Notes: generated by a model from the letters alone, not told the origin. Positions 27,749 to 37,821 are shown, counted from the first letter of the stretch. The stretch: 64,000 nt of DNA from an uncultured Alistipes sp. (GCF_963931675.1 NZ_OZ007039.1:2393806-2457805), one strand, 5' to 3'. Translations and numbers: made by a program.

Positions 27749-28183
27749 CTACGATCTGTTTTTCATCGACGCTTCGAGTTTTTCGGAGAATCCGGGGCGT
27801 TCGCCGACGAAAATGTCGACGATGCGCCCTTCGGGGTCGATGAGGATCTTCGTGGGGTAGGCCCCGATGCCGTAGACATTGTCGATGATCTCGGCCGGGC
27901 GCCCCTCGCGCGTGTCGAGGAGGTTGATCCAGGGGAGTTCGTGCTTCCCGATCGCCTCGATCCACTTTTCGCGCAGCGACGAGAGCGGGACCAGTCGGCC
28001 TTCGGTGTCGGTGCGGATGTCGGTGCGGGGTGTGGTGGAGGCATATTGGGAGAGGGGCCGCGCCTGCATGACAACGGTGTCGTTGGAGAAGCCCGTGAAG
28101 GTGGCCACGATCGTGTGGCGGGGGCCGCAGGCCGTGGCGAGGGCGGCGAGGGCGGCGAGGGCGGCAAGAAGCATGCGTTTCAT
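27749..28183 (-). CDS. Thioredoxin-like lipoprotein lacking the CXXC segment (internal deletion)
   Basis: 144 residues. A lipoprotein signal (lipobox ATAC) is followed by a DUF4369-like start (TIVATFTGFSNDTVVMQARPLS). Then comes GRLVPLSSLR, the usual lead-in to a TlpA thioredoxin fold. The next residues should be the FRGKYVLVDFWASWCGPC-type strand and active site, but the sequence jumps to EKWIEAIGKHELPWINLLD, which normally lies about 45 residues later, and continues to the cis-Pro loop (GAYPTKILIDPEGRIV). The reading frame is intact, so this is an in-frame loss of the catalytic core. It may be a relic or a non-catalytic protein. Confidence 0.75.
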   Translation of the reverse strand: MKRMLLAALAALAALATACGPRHTIVATFTGFSNDTVVMQARPLSQYASTTPRTDIRTDTEGRLVPLSSLREKWIEAIGKHELPWINLLDTREGRPAEIIDNVYGIGAYPTKILIDPEGRIVDIFVGERPGFSEKLEASMKNRS

Positions 28184-28349
28184 GTCCCGGTTGGATTTGA
28201 AGGTTCCGTATTCCGGAACAAATTTAAGAAAAAAGTCGGCCGGACAAGGGAAAACGGGAAAAAGTTGCCGGGTTCGGAATGTTGGACAGATTGTTGATAA
28301 AAAAGTTGCCGACAGGGCGCTGAAATTAGGCTGTTTCGAAAAAAATGAT

Positions 28350-28357
28350 TACTTTTG
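28350..28357 (+). promoter_or_regulatory. guaB promoter -7 box
   Basis: TACTTTTG matches TAnnTTTG and ends 25 bases before ATG 28383. The stretch 28184-28349 between the divergent genes has no coding sequence. Confidence 0.6.
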
Positions 28358-28382
28358 CGAGCAACAAAAATCCACGTTCATT

Positions 28383-29861
28383 ATGTCTTTTATCAATGAG
28401 AGGGTTCAGCCCGAAGGACTTACGTTCGACGATGTGCTGCTCGTACCCGCCTATTCGGAAGTGTTGCCGCGAGAGGTCGATATCCGGACCCGTTTTTCGC
28501 GAAATATCAGTCTCAACATCCCGGTCGTGTCCGCCGCGATGGATACCGTGACGGAGGCTCCGTTGGCCATAGCGCTGGCGCGTGAAGGCGGTATCGGTGT
28601 GATCCACAAGAACATGACCATTGCGGAGCAGGCCGCTCAGGTCCGCCGGGTGAAGCGTGCGGAGAACGGCATGATCTACGATCCGGTGACCATTTCGAAG
28701 GAGAATACCGTAGGGGACGCGCTGAATCTGATGAGGGAGAACAAGATCGGAGGAATCCCGGTTGTTGACGCTGATCGCAGGCTGATCGGCATTGTCACGA
28801 ACCGGGATTTGCGTTTCCAGCGGGATATGGACCGCCGGATTTCGGAGGTGATGACTCCGGGCGACCGCCTCATCACGACGCACCGCACCGATCTGGCCCA
28901 CGCTTCGGAGGTGCTTCTGAACAACAAGATCGAGAAACTTCCGGTCGTGGACGACGAGGGACACCTCGTGGGTCTGATTACCTATAAGGATATTACGAAG
29001 GTGCAGGATCATCCGAATGCGTGCAAGGATGACAAGGGCCGCCTTCGCGTAGCGGCGGGCGTAGGGATCACCCCCGACGCGATGGATCGGGTGGCGGCGC
29101 TTGTTGCCGAGGACGTGGATGCCGTAGTGCTGGACTCCGCGCACGGACATTCGCGTAATATCGTGCGGACGCTCCGGGAGATCAAGGCGAAATATCCGAC
29201 GCTGGACGTTGTGGTGGGCAATATCGCCACGGCCGAGGCTGCGAAGTTCCTGATCGGGGCGGGTGCCGACGGCATCAAGGTGGGCATCGGTCCGGGCTCG
29301 ATCTGTACGACGCGCATCATCGCGGGTGTGGGTGTTCCGCAGTTGTCGGCGATCTACGCCGCCTCCTCGGCCGCCAAAGGGTCGGGTGTTCCGGTGATTG
29401 CCGACGGCGGTCTGCGCTACTCGGGCGATATTGTCAAGGCGCTGGCTGCGGGCGGCGACTGCGTGATGATCGGCTCGATGTTCGCCGGGACGGAGGAGGC
29501 TCCGGGCGAGACGATCATCTACAACGGCCGCAAGTTCAAGGCCTACCGCGGCATGGGCTCGATCGACGCCATGAAGGCGGGTTCGGCCGACCGCTATTTC
29601 CAGAAGGGTTGTGAAGGGAACATCAACAAACTCGTCCCGGAGGGCATTGTCGCCCGCGTACCGTTCAAGGGTTCGCTGAGCGAGACGGTCTACCAGTTGA
29701 TCGGCGGGCTGCGTTCGGGCATGGGCTACTGCGGCGCGAAGGACATTCCGGCGCTGCAGACGGCGCAGTTCATCCGGATCACGGCTTCGGGAATGCACGA
29801 GAGCCACCCGCACGACGTGACGATCACGAGCGAGGCCCCGAACTATTCGAGCGAGCACTAA
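28383..29861 (+). CDS. guaB: IMP dehydrogenase
   Basis: 492 residues. N-terminal [19 protein letters not shown], two CBS domains (about 95-205), and the active-site loop [10 protein letters not shown] with catalytic Cys308. It oxidises IMP to XMP with NAD, the committed step to GMP. The start is fixed by the family and by the -7 box at 28350; an in-frame extension to 27879 lies antisense to the thioredoxin-like gene. guaA follows 37 bases later. Confidence 0.98.
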   Translation: MSFINERVQPEGLTFDDVLLVPAYSEVLPREVDIRTRFSRNISLNIPVVSAAMDTVTEAPLAIALAREGGIGVIHKNMTIAEQAAQVRRVKRAENGMIYDPVTISKENTVGDALNLMRENKIGGIPVVDADRRLIGIVTNRDLRFQRDMDRRISEVMTPGDRLITTHRTDLAHASEVLLNNKIEKLPVVDDEGHLVGLITYKDITKVQDHPNACKDDKGRLRVAAGVGITPDAMDRVAALVAEDVDAVVLDSAHGHSRNIVRTLREIKAKYPTLDVVVGNIATAEAAKFLIGAGADGIKVGIGPGSICTTRIIAGVGVPQLSAIYAASSAAKGSGVPVIADGGLRYSGDIVKALAAGGDCVMIGSMFAGTEEAPGETIIYNGRKFKAYRGMGSIDAMKAGSADRYFQKGCEGNINKLVPEGIVARVPFKGSLSETVYQLIGGLRSGMGYCGAKDIPALQTAQFIRITASGMHESHPHDVTITSEAPNYSSEH

Positions 29862-29898
29862 AAATCCCTCCGGATCCGGAACGAATAATTTAGAACCG

Positions 29899-31425
29899 AT
29901 GGAAAAGATACTGATTCTCGATTTCGGGTCGCAGTACACGCAGCTCATAGCGCGTCGCGTGCGCGAGCTGAACGTCTATTGCGAGATTCACCCCTTCAAC
30001 AAGATCCCGGCTTTGGACGAGTCGGTGCGGGGTGTGATTCTCTCGGGCAGCCCCTATTCGGTGCGGGACGCCCAGGCCCCGACGCCCGATCTCTCGCAGA
30101 TCAAGGGGCGCCTTCCGCTGCTGGGCGTCTGCTACGGCGCGCAGTTCCTGGCCTCGGCTTTTGGCGGCGAGGTGCAGCCGGCCCCGAGCCGCGAGTACGG
30201 CCGGGCGATGCTCACGGTGGGCGATCCGGCGGATGCCCTGATGGCAGGGCTTCCCTCGCCGACACAGGTCTGGATGTCGCATGGCGATACGATCACGCGC
30301 GTTCCCGATACCTATCGGATCGTGGCCAGCACGGAGGAGGTGTGCGTAGCGGCATTCCACATCGAGGGCGAGCGGACATGGGGCATCCAGTTCCACCCCG
30401 AAGTCTACCACTCGACCGACGGCAAAGAGCTCCTGAAGAACTTCGTCGTGGGAATTTGCGGCTGCCGGCAGTCGTGGACCTCGGAGAGCTTCGTGGAGTC
30501 GACGGTGCGCGAGCTGCGCGAGAAACTGGGCAGCGACAAGGTGGTATTGGGCCTGTCGGGCGGCGTCGATTCGTCGGTGGCGGCGGTGCTGCTGCACCGG
30601 GCCATCGGGCGGAACCTCTACTGCATCTTCGTGGATTCGGGACTTCTGCGCAAGAACGAGTTCGAGGAGGTGCTGGCCTCCTATAAGGATATGGGCCTCA
30701 ATGTTAAGGGGGTGAAGGCCGGACCGAAGTTCCTGGGCGACCTGGCGGGTGTCACGGATCCCGAGAAGAAACGCAAGATCATCGGCCGCGACTTCGTGGA
30801 GGTCTTCAACGAGGAGGCGATGCAGATCAAGGATGTGCGCTGGCTGGCCCAGGGGACGATCTATCCCGACGTGATCGAGTCGTGCTCGGTGAACGGGCCT
30901 TCGGCGACGATCAAGTCGCACCACAATGTGGGGGGGCTGCCGGAGAAGATGAACCTGCGGATCGTGGAGCCGCTGCGGCTTCTGTTCAAGGACGAGGTGC
31001 GGCGTGTGGGTCGCTCGCTGGGAATCTCCGAGCAACTGATCGGCCGCCATCCCTTCCCGGGTCCGGGCCTTGCGATCCGCATCCTGGGCGACATCACGCC
31101 GGAGAAGGTTGAAATCCTCCAGAACGTCGACAAAATCTATATCGACTCGCTGCGGGCCGCGGGCCTGTACGACCAGGTTTGGCAGGCGGGGGCGATTCTG
31201 CTCCCGGTGCAGAGCGTCGGGGTGATGGGCGACGAACGGACCTACGAGCGTTGCGTTGCGCTGCGTGCGGTGACCTCGACGGACGGCATGACGGCCGACT
31301 GGGTGCACCTTCCCTACGAGTTCCTTGCCAACGTGTCGAACGACATTATCAACAAGGTGAAGGGGGTAAACCGGGTAGTCTACGACATCTCCTCGAAACC
31401 GCCCGCCACGATCGAGTGGGAATAA
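29899..31425 (+). CDS. guaA: GMP synthase (glutamine-hydrolysing)
   Basis: 508 residues. The amidotransferase domain has Cys78 in GVCYGAQ and His/Glu in QFHPEVYHS. The synthetase domain has the PP-loop GLSGGVDSS and the C-terminal dimer domain ending in [13 protein letters not shown]. It converts XMP to GMP. It follows guaB and ends at the edge of the palindrome-rich region. Confidence 0.98.
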   Translation: MEKILILDFGSQYTQLIARRVRELNVYCEIHPFNKIPALDESVRGVILSGSPYSVRDAQAPTPDLSQIKGRLPLLGVCYGAQFLASAFGGEVQPAPSREYGRAMLTVGDPADALMAGLPSPTQVWMSHGDTITRVPDTYRIVASTEEVCVAAFHIEGERTWGIQFHPEVYHSTDGKELLKNFVVGICGCRQSWTSESFVESTVRELREKLGSDKVVLGLSGGVDSSVAAVLLHRAIGRNLYCIFVDSGLLRKNEFEEVLASYKDMGLNVKGVKAGPKFLGDLAGVTDPEKKRKIIGRDFVEVFNEEAMQIKDVRWLAQGTIYPDVIESCSVNGPSATIKSHHNVGGLPEKMNLRIVEPLRLLFKDEVRRVGRSLGISEQLIGRHPFPGPGLAIRILGDITPEKVEILQNVDKIYIDSLRAAGLYDQVWQAGAILLPVQSVGVMGDERTYERCVALRAVTSTDGMTADWVHLPYEFLANVSNDIINKVKGVNRVVYDISSKPPATIEWE

Positions 31426-32175
31426 CCCGGCTCTTAGCCGGGCGGGGAATCCAGTAGCCACCTTTTGATGTCAAAAGGTGGCGCCAAAACCAGCCGCAAG
31501 TTGCTTTTTGCGGGGCCGCAGTTTGGCGTCGCGGAAACGGGCGCCTGACGCGGGTTTGCAAGCAAACCGGCCCCGTTTCTTATCGCGCCGCCTGCGCTGC
31601 GTCCTCTCTCCGCAAAAAGCAGAATGCGGCGGCGGTCGACGCGGATTCAAGGGTTGGACCCTCGTAAGGTTCCGCAGCCTCTGAATCCAGTCATTCCCCG
31701 CTTGACGGGGAATCCATCATTGCGCAAGAACTGGATTTCCGCTCAAGGCGGAAATGACAAAAGTGGGAGCGCGGAACCCTTTTTTTAATGGGAGGTCTGT
31801 GGGCTGGGGAAGTTCCGGCTTGATGAAAAAAACGAAAAGAAAGATGCGGACTAAAAATGCGAGCGCCGGGGACGGTTTGCTTGCAAACCCGCGAATAGTC
31901 GCCCGGCGCCAATGTTAGGCCGCGTCTTGCCGGTTTTTTCGTCGTGCCGGTCGGTTTTTGCGGCGCTTTTTGCCGACACAAAAAGCGCCCGCCTAAGAGG
32001 CGGGTGGATTCCCCGTCAAGCGGGGAATGACATTCTTGCCAGTCATTCCCACGAAAGCGGGAATCCAGAATCGTCGAAGCGCAGAACTGCTTCGGGAACC
32101 ATTCACTCACTCCATCGCCCATAGAACCCGCCTCTTAGCCGGGTGGATTTCCGCTTTTCCGCGGAAATCCCTATC
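31426..32175. repeat. 750-bp gene-free block of palindromic repeats
   Basis: No coding sequence is supported here. I can see at least seven hairpin-forming elements: a CCCGGCT/AGCCGGG stem at 31426-31442, ATTCCCC/GGGGAAT at 31692-31712, TTTCCGC/GCGGAAA at 31736-31754, a GGCGCTTTTTG hairpin near 31961-31989, a compound element at 31988-32031, ATTCCC-N8-GGGAAT at 32045-32064 and another compound element at 32126-32170. The 20-bp word around 31555-31574 recurs inverted at about 31872-31891. The 31426, 31988 and 32126 elements share the CCCGsCTCTTAG(C/G)CGGG core beside a GGATT(C/T)CC palindrome. Confidence 0.8.
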
Positions 32176-32179
32176 TTTG
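32172..32179 (+). promoter_or_regulatory. -7 box of the exonuclease gene, abutting a repeat hairpin
   Basis: TATCTTTG lies 21 bases before ATG 32201. The last palindrome of the upstream repeat block (GGATTTCCGC...GCGGAAATCC) occupies the -33 position, so the repeat is part of this promoter. Confidence 0.6.
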
Positions 32180-32200
32180 CAACACAAAATATCGCACGCC

Positions 32201-32695
32201 ATGAAGGATTTTGCAGCCATAGATTTCGAAACGGCCAACGGCCAACGTTCGAGCGTTTGTTCGGTGGGTGTTGTTGTGGTGCGCGGCGGTGAGGTGTGCG
32301 ATACGTTTTACAGCCTGATCCGGCCGCGCCCGAACTATTACAGCCGTTTCACGACGGCCATCCACGGTTTGACCTATGAGGATACGGCCGCGGCTCCGGA
32401 TTTTTCGGAGGTGTGGCGCGAGGTGGCGCCGCGCATCGAGGGGCTTCCGCTTGTTGCGCATAATTCGCCCTTCGACGAAGGGTGCCTGCGTGCGGTGTTT
32501 GCGCTCTACGGGATGCCTTATCCCGGCTATACGTTCTATTGTACGTGTCGGGCCTCGCGTCGGGTTTTCGGGCGGCGGCTTCCCAACCACCAGCTGCATA
32601 CCGTTTCGGCGGCCTGCGGCTTCGACCTCGAACACCACCACCATGCGCTGGCCGATGCCGAGGCCTGCGCGCGTATTGCGCTTAAAATCCTATAG
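32201..32695 (+). CDS. 3'-5' exonuclease (DnaQ/DEDDh family)
   Basis: 164 residues. Exo I motif AIDFETANG with Asp/Glu at about 8 and 10, Exo II in LVAHNSPFDEGCL, and Exo III in HHHHALADAEACARIAL with the DEDDh histidine. Stand-alone proteins of this size are common in Bacteroidota and resemble the Pol III epsilon subunit. The start follows the -7 box at 32172. Its stop overlaps the 3' end of the convergent porin gene by six bases. Confidence 0.9.
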   Translation: MKDFAAIDFETANGQRSSVCSVGVVVVRGGEVCDTFYSLIRPRPNYYSRFTTAIHGLTYEDTAAAPDFSEVWREVAPRIEGLPLVAHNSPFDEGCLRAVFALYGMPYPGYTFYCTCRASRRVFGRRLPNHQLHTVSAACGFDLEHHHHALADAEACARIALKIL

Positions 32696-33979
32696 TCCCA
32701 ACTCCACCTGGAATCTGAATTCCCATCCGTCGCCGGGGAGTTTGCCTGCGGCGTGGGCCACCCGATCGTAGAAATGGTAGGAAAAGTCGGCCTGGACCTT
32801 GAGCGAATGCCCGATGATGTAGCGTGTAATGCCCAGCGTGGATTGATTGCGCCGTTTGTAACCGGTCAGCGGGTGGATTTCGCGCTCGGGAAAGAGTGTG
32901 GAGTTGCGCAGGGCGATTTCCCATTTCTTGTCGAAGAGATAGCTGGTCTGGACATTGAGCCCGCATCCGGTGTATACGAAGTCGGAGTTTCCGGCCCCGA
33001 AGCGGGGGTCGGCGCAGGTGCGTCCCATGAAGTCGGTGTAGAATGCGAATCCGCGGTATTTGAGGATGAAGTCCACGAAGTAGGAACCGATATTCCGGGT
33101 GGAGTTGTCGGGCATGACGTTTCCGCGCTGACCGCTGAGTCGTGAAGCTTTGTGGTTGTAGGCGTAGGCTCCGGCCAGGAGGATTTTGGGCCGTTTTTCG
33201 CCGGCAAAATCACCCTCGATCACATCGCCCTTTGCCGAGAAGTGCCCCAGGGGATAGAGTTCCAGGCGTCCGGTGTATGCGAGCCCTCCGTTGTCTGCCG
33301 ATCCCCAGTTGCGGCCTTCACCGAGGGTTACGGAGCCCTTGAATGCGAGGTCGAATCCTTCGGTGCGGTCGAGGTTGTACTCGCCGAAGAATCCGAAGTC
33401 GCGGTCGAGGTTGAATTCGCTGTTGACGATGCTTCGGTCGACGAACTGCAGGGCGCTCGACGAGTTGATCCGGGCGCGGTTTGCCTTGATCTTGGTCTGT
33501 CCGAATCCGATGTTCCATTTGGGGCTTGGGACGTAGTAGACGATGGCATCGCGGACGATGTTCATGTTGCCGTTTGGAAGGGGCTCGGCGTCGTGTCCTG
33601 TGAATCCCAGCTGAATGGAGTAGACGAGTTTCGGGGTGTAGACATAGCCGTCGAACCGCAGCCGGAGCCGTTTGACCCGGGCGTCGGTTTTGGTGTGAGA
33701 GAACCTGTCGTCGAAGGAAAGGGCCAGAAGGTTCTGCATCCGGAACCGGAGCGTGAGTTCGAACCAGTTGTTTTTTGGGCGGAATGTGATACCTTTTCCG
33801 ACCTCGATATTGGGCATGTTGCGGAGTTGGGCGAGGAGTTCTCCGGTGGAATCGGCCTCGATAATCGGTGTTGCGGGGTTTTTATCCGCGTGTTTCCCGG
33901 TTTGTTGTGCCAAAGCGGAGTTGTTCAGGCAGCATCCGATTCCGAAGGATGCGAGCAGCAGGAGAGCGTTTTTTTTCAT
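32690..33979 (-). CDS. Phosphate-selective-porin-like outer membrane protein (OprO/OprP family)
   Basis: 429 residues from ATG 33979, with a signal peptide ending near NSALAQQ. The rest is a barrel: repeated short strands, conserved RLRFDGYVYTPKLVYSIQLGF and IGFGQTKIKANRARINSSSALQFVDRS, which are the OprO/OprP (porin O/P) landmarks, and a terminal LGL. The family forms trimeric anion-selective pores in Pseudomonas; selectivity here is unknown. A near-consensus -7 (CACCTTTG on the minus strand) lies at 34058-34065. Confidence 0.87.
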   Translation of the reverse strand: MKKNALLLLASFGIGCCLNNSALAQQTGKHADKNPATPIIEADSTGELLAQLRNMPNIEVGKGITFRPKNNWFELTLRFRMQNLLALSFDDRFSHTKTDARVKRLRLRFDGYVYTPKLVYSIQLGFTGHDAEPLPNGNMNIVRDAIVYYVPSPKWNIGFGQTKIKANRARINSSSALQFVDRSIVNSEFNLDRDFGFFGEYNLDRTEGFDLAFKGSVTLGEGRNWGSADNGGLAYTGRLELYPLGHFSAKGDVIEGDFAGEKRPKILLAGAYAYNHKASRLSGQRGNVMPDNSTRNIGSYFVDFILKYRGFAFYTDFMGRTCADPRFGAGNSDFVYTGCGLNVQTSYLFDKKWEIALRNSTLFPEREIHPLTGYKRRNQSTLGITRYIIGHSLKVQADFSYHFYDRVAHAAGKLPGDGWEFRFQVELGL

Positions 33980-34180
33980 GTTCGGTCTTTCTGTTTGTAA
34001 GCAATCTGGGCCGGATGGGATGCAGCAAAAAATGTGCAGGGTTCCGGGGTGTCGGTGCAAAGGTGGCCCCGGAATCTGAAATGAATTTGAAATCGTGAGT
34101 GTCCGGTTGTAAAAAACGACCGGTTTGTGGAGTGTGGCGGATGTTCTGTCAGTCCGTTTTCCGGGTTGACACTTCGTTTT

Positions 34181-35071
34181 TCAAGGGATAATGTCGTGTC
34201 GAATGGGATGTTCCCGAGCCTCCTGCAGCAGTTCGCCCAGGATGCCGATGTGTTCGGCTATCAGTTCCGGCTGCCGCGGAGCCCGGTCGGCCACGTCGAG
34301 CGTCGTCTCTCCCGACAACACCAACACCCCCAGCGCCCCCGCATTGTGCGCCATCTCGATGTCGGTATAGATGCGGTCGCCCGCCATCGCAATCTCTTCG
34401 GCACGCAGCCCGTGGCGCCGGAGAATCCCCGAAAGCATGTTCGGATCGGGCTTTCCCAACGTAATGTCGGGCCTGCGCCCCGTGGCGTGTTCGATCGCGG
34501 AGCAGATCGAGCCGCAATCCACCAGCACCGTCGGCAGATTCGTCGGGCAAACCCGGTCGGGATTGGTCGCCAGGTAGGGAAGCCCCTGCCGGACCCACCA
34601 GGCGGCCCGGCACAGACGGCTGTATGTGAGTGTCATGTCGAAAGCCACGACCACGGCATCCGGAACATCGTCGGCCGAATCTGCCGTCGAGACGTACCCC
34701 GCCGCCTCGAATTCCGAAATCATCGAGGGCGTTCCGAGCAGAAACAGCCGCCGGGCCTCCGGATAGCGGCTCCGCAGGTAGTCGATCGTCGCCAGCGTCG
34801 TGGTATACATCTCCTCGCGTGTGGCCTGAATCCCCAGATCGGCGAGTTTCGACAGGTAGTCGGCAATCGATTTCGATGGGTTGTTCGTCAGGAAGGAGTA
34901 GCCGATCCCCGCCTTCCGGAGCCCGGCCAGGAAAGAACGGGTCCAGGGAAACAGCTCCGAACCCATGTAGATTGTGCCGTCCATGTCGAGGGCGACATGG
35001 CGGATCCGCGACAGGTGCCGCAGCAGCTCTTCACGCTCCCAAATCGAGCGGTAACGACAAAAACGCTCCAT
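34181..35071 (-). CDS. HAD-IIA family phosphatase (NagD/glycerol-phosphate phosphatase-like)
   Basis: 296 residues from ATG 35071; a TTG start at 35089 would add six residues. HAD motifs are DMDGTIYMG with nucleophile Asp29 and acid Asp31, FLTNNPS (motif II), and GKPDPNML...MAGDRIYTDIEMAHNAG (motifs III/IV). The C2a cap places it in the NagD/p-nitrophenylphosphatase group, which includes glycerol-3-phosphate phosphatases. It lies 21 bases after a glycerophosphodiesterase gene, so glycerol phosphate is a plausible substrate by context. Confidence 0.88.
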   Translation of the reverse strand: MERFCRYRSIWEREELLRHLSRIRHVALDMDGTIYMGSELFPWTRSFLAGLRKAGIGYSFLTNNPSKSIADYLSKLADLGIQATREEMYTTTLATIDYLRSRYPEARRLFLLGTPSMISEFEAAGYVSTADSADDVPDAVVVAFDMTLTYSRLCRAAWWVRQGLPYLATNPDRVCPTNLPTVLVDCGSICSAIEHATGRRPDITLGKPDPNMLSGILRRHGLRAEEIAMAGDRIYTDIEMAHNAGALGVLVLSGETTLDVADRAPRQPELIAEHIGILGELLQEAREHPIRHDIIP

Positions 35072-35092
35072 TGTCCGGTCGAATAGCAAAGG

Positions 35093-35989
35093 TCAGCGGC
35101 GTTCGGTGTTCAGTCCCAGGAACAGATAGGGGTAGTCGGTCTCGATGACATCGCAGCCGGATCCGAGTTCGAGTTCGTAACCGCCCCGTTTCTGAGCCTC
35201 CGCAGCGCGGCGGTCGTGGGTCGGAGCCACGGAGATCATGCACATGACGCCCTGCCGGTGCAGCGAATCGTAAAGAGGCTGCTGATCCGCGAGCATCATC
35301 GTGCCGACGTAGGCCATCATCTGCGAGGCAGGGATTTCCGCCTCTTGATAGGCGCGGTATTCGGAGAGGTTCTTGCACCAGGCCGAGAACATGGCATCGG
35401 GATCCCGGTCGAGCAGCAGCCGCGCCTGTCGGGCATTGCGGACCGTATACATGACATTGGCCGGGGCCAGGCGGTTGATGAATTCGGACATGAACTCCAG
35501 CGGGACATCCTTGATGTCGAGGTTGAGGATCGTCTTGCCCTGGCTCCAGCGAATGGCCTCTTCGAGGGTCGGGATCCGGAACTCGGTCAGGTTTCCGTCG
35601 CGGTCCTTGAGGCGGAACTGCTGCAGCTCGGCCAGGGTGTAGTCCGCGACCCGTCCGGAGCCGTTGGTCGTGCGGTCGATCGTGGCGTCGTGCATCAGGA
35701 CAATCACGCTGTCGCGGGTCAGGCGCGGGTCGATCTCGAAGAACGACGGCATCATCGTCAGGGTCTTCTCGAAGGATTCGATGCAGTTTTCGGGATAGCC
35801 CGAGATCATGCCGCCGCGGTGCCCGCTGATCACGATCGGGCGGGTCGGCGAATAGCGGAACCAGGCGTGGAGATCGGCACGTTTTTCGATGCTGATGTAA
35901 TGAGGCGCGTCGGCTGATACGGGAGTCTCCGAGCAGGAGACACCCAGCAAAGCGATGGCTCCGAGCAGGGAAAGCAGTTGTTTGTTCAT
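35093..35989 (-). CDS. Glycerophosphodiester phosphodiesterase family lipoprotein
   Basis: 298 residues from ATG 35989, with a lipobox LLGVSC. The GDPD barrel is seen in SGHRGGMISGYPENCIESF (catalytic His/Arg, metal Glu), EIDPRLTRDSVIVLMHDATIDRTTNGSG with the general-acid His, and LNLDIKD. As an anchored periplasmic enzyme it would release glycerol phosphate from phospholipid head groups. It is followed by the HAD phosphatase in the same direction and is divergent from the glycerol-1-phosphate dehydrogenase. Confidence 0.9.
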   Translation of the reverse strand: MNKQLLSLLGAIALLGVSCSETPVSADAPHYISIEKRADLHAWFRYSPTRPIVISGHRGGMISGYPENCIESFEKTLTMMPSFFEIDPRLTRDSVIVLMHDATIDRTTNGSGRVADYTLAELQQFRLKDRDGNLTEFRIPTLEEAIRWSQGKTILNLDIKDVPLEFMSEFINRLAPANVMYTVRNARQARLLLDRDPDAMFSAWCKNLSEYRAYQEAEIPASQMMAYVGTMMLADQQPLYDSLHRQGVMCMISVAPTHDRRAAEAQKRGGYELELGSGCDVIETDYPYLFLGLNTERR

Positions 35990-36066
35990 GGCGGTATTTT
36001 TTGAGTTTTTCTGAATAACCTGTAAAAACGGTGCTGTTTCCGGGAAACAAGTTCTGTTTCGGTTCT

Positions 36067-36097
36067 CAAATTTATGTTTTAATTTTCTTTTTGACAA
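36067..36097 (-). promoter_or_regulatory. Promoter of the glycerophosphodiesterase gene
   Basis: On the minus strand TTG (36095-36097), 20-nt spacer, TAAATTTG (36067-36074). Transcription would start about 70 bases before ATG 35989. Confidence 0.7.
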
Positions 36098-36418
36098 CTT
36101 TTAGTCTATGAAATTTCCATTTCAAAACAAACGGGAAAGTGATATGATAAATCAATTAACTGTAAAACAATATTTTACAAACAAAAGACCCTCCCGAAAT
36201 TTTTATTTTCAAAGATGCGTTTCGTTTTTCCTTTTATTTCCAATTGGCTATTTTTGCTTTCTTTTATTTGCAAAAAAGAAAATTTGTGTTTATTTTTGTC
36301 CTGCTTGAAGCGCCTGCCGCAAGATGCCGCACAGACGCCGCGCAAATACGAAACTTCGGGAATCAGAACCCCGCGTCCTGCTCCCCTATAATATTTAGGT
36401 AACCCAAAACAACTCATC
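36098..36418. other. Strikingly AT-rich intergenic region with a rightward promoter
   Basis: This 320-base gap is far richer in A and T than its surroundings and has no credible gene. It holds TTG (36268-36270), a 20-nt spacer and TATTTTTG (36291-36298), a full promoter pointing at ATG 36419 with a leader of about 115 nt. Another TATTTTTG lies at 36249-36256 without a -33. No riboswitch class was recognised in the leader. Confidence 0.65.
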
Positions 36419-37759
36419 ATGGATAAAATTGAAAGCGCTTTGACGCGGACAACCGATACCCGGGCCGTGATATTCGGCGTCGGGACACTTCCCCGCGTGT
36501 CGGAACTCTTTACGCAACTCTTCCCCGGGAACCGGGCCGTAGTCATTGCCGACCCCAATACGTGGCGTGTGGCCGGCGAGGAGGTGCACCGCCTTCTCGA
36601 AGAGGCCGGCATCCCCCAGGATGCCCCCTGCCTGCTCACCGACCCGTCGCTTTACGCCGAATGGCGCTTCATCGAGGAACTTGACGCCCTCCTGGCCGGG
36701 ACGGATGCCATCCCCGTCGCCGTCGGCTCGGGGGTCATCAACGACCTGACCAAGCTCTCGTCCCACCACAACGGCCGCCGCTACCTGATCGTCGGGACCG
36801 CCGCCTCGATGGACGGCTACACTGCCTACGGCGCCTCGATCACCAGGGACGGAAACAAACAGACGTTCGACTGCCCGGCGCCGCTCGGCATGTTGTTCGA
36901 CCCGTCGATTGCGGCCGCAGCCCCCGCGGAGCTCTCCGCGTCGGGATATGCCGACCTGATCGCCAAGATCCCCGCCGGAGCCGACTGGATGCTGGCCGAC
37001 GCCGTGGGGTCGGATCCGATCGACCGGTTTGCCTTTCCGCTCGTCCAGGACGACCTTCCGGAGGCGCTGTCCGATCCCGCCGGGGTTCATGCCGGGGATG
37101 TCACGAAGGTCGGGCAGCTGGCCGAAGGGTTGATACTGAGCGGTTTTGCCATGCAGGCCGTACAGTCGAGCCGCCCCGCTTCGGGGGCCGAGCACCAGTT
37201 CAGCCACCTCTGGGACATGGAGCACCTGCGCTACAACGGCGCTTCGGTCTCCCACGGCTTCAAGGTCGGCATCGGGACGCTGGCCTCCACGGCCTTTTTC
37301 GAGATGCTGCTGGAGACACCCGTCGAGCAGCTCGACATCGAGCGTTGCGTCGAGGCATGGCGATCCTGGCCCGAGACCGAATCCGACATCCGGGCCCTGT
37401 TCGGCAACGACACCGAACTCGTGGCCCGGGCGTTGAAGGAGACGCGCGACAAATACGTCGGCAAGGAGGGGCTGCGCGAAGAGCTGTCGCGCCTGAAAGC
37501 GGCGTGGCCCGAACTGCGGGAGCGCATCCGGCGCCAGATCATCCCCTTCGAGGAGGTGCAGCGGCGGCTGCAGCTCGTCGGAGCGCCCTATGAACCGGAG
37601 CAGATCGGGGTCTCCCGGGCGCGCTTCCTCGAAGCGTTCCGGAAAATCCCCTACATGCGGAGCCGCTACTCGGTTGTCGACGTCGCCTTCCGCTGCGGAT
37701 GGATGGAGGGTTGGCTCGAACGGCTCTTCGGTCCGGGATGTATTTGGAGCATCCACTGA
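36419..37759 (+). CDS. Glycerol-1-phosphate dehydrogenase family protein (EgsA/AraM-like)
   Basis: 446 residues, the length of bacterial AraM-type enzymes. The NAD-binding and active-site segments are AVGSGVINDLTKLSSHHNGRRYLIVGTAASMDGY. Metal histidines are expected in SGAEHQFSHLWDMEHLR and SHGFKVGIGTL. The family reduces dihydroxyacetone phosphate to sn-glycerol-1-phosphate, the enantiomer used in archaeal lipids, though some bacterial members feed unusual glycerolipids. Neighbours all concern glycerol phosphates, so oxidation or reduction of G1P/G3P is likely. Confidence 0.88.
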   Translation: MDKIESALTRTTDTRAVIFGVGTLPRVSELFTQLFPGNRAVVIADPNTWRVAGEEVHRLLEEAGIPQDAPCLLTDPSLYAEWRFIEELDALLAGTDAIPVAVGSGVINDLTKLSSHHNGRRYLIVGTAASMDGYTAYGASITRDGNKQTFDCPAPLGMLFDPSIAAAAPAELSASGYADLIAKIPAGADWMLADAVGSDPIDRFAFPLVQDDLPEALSDPAGVHAGDVTKVGQLAEGLILSGFAMQAVQSSRPASGAEHQFSHLWDMEHLRYNGASVSHGFKVGIGTLASTAFFEMLLETPVEQLDIERCVEAWRSWPETESDIRALFGNDTELVARALKETRDKYVGKEGLREELSRLKAAWPELRERIRRQIIPFEEVQRRLQLVGAPYEPEQIGVSRARFLEAFRKIPYMRSRYSVVDVAFRCGWMEGWLERLFGPGCIWSIH

Positions 37760-37821
37760 CGGATTTGCGGCCGCAGCGTTTTTTTTAGCCGTTTTGCAGC
37801 CGTTTTTTCACACGAACGGTC

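Noticed and set aside
29890..31461. Minus-strand 523-codon frame opposite guaA, and similar frames opposite guaB, gltX, ychF and the HTCS
   Set aside because: Each lies exactly under a well-identified gene and shows no family motif or promoter.
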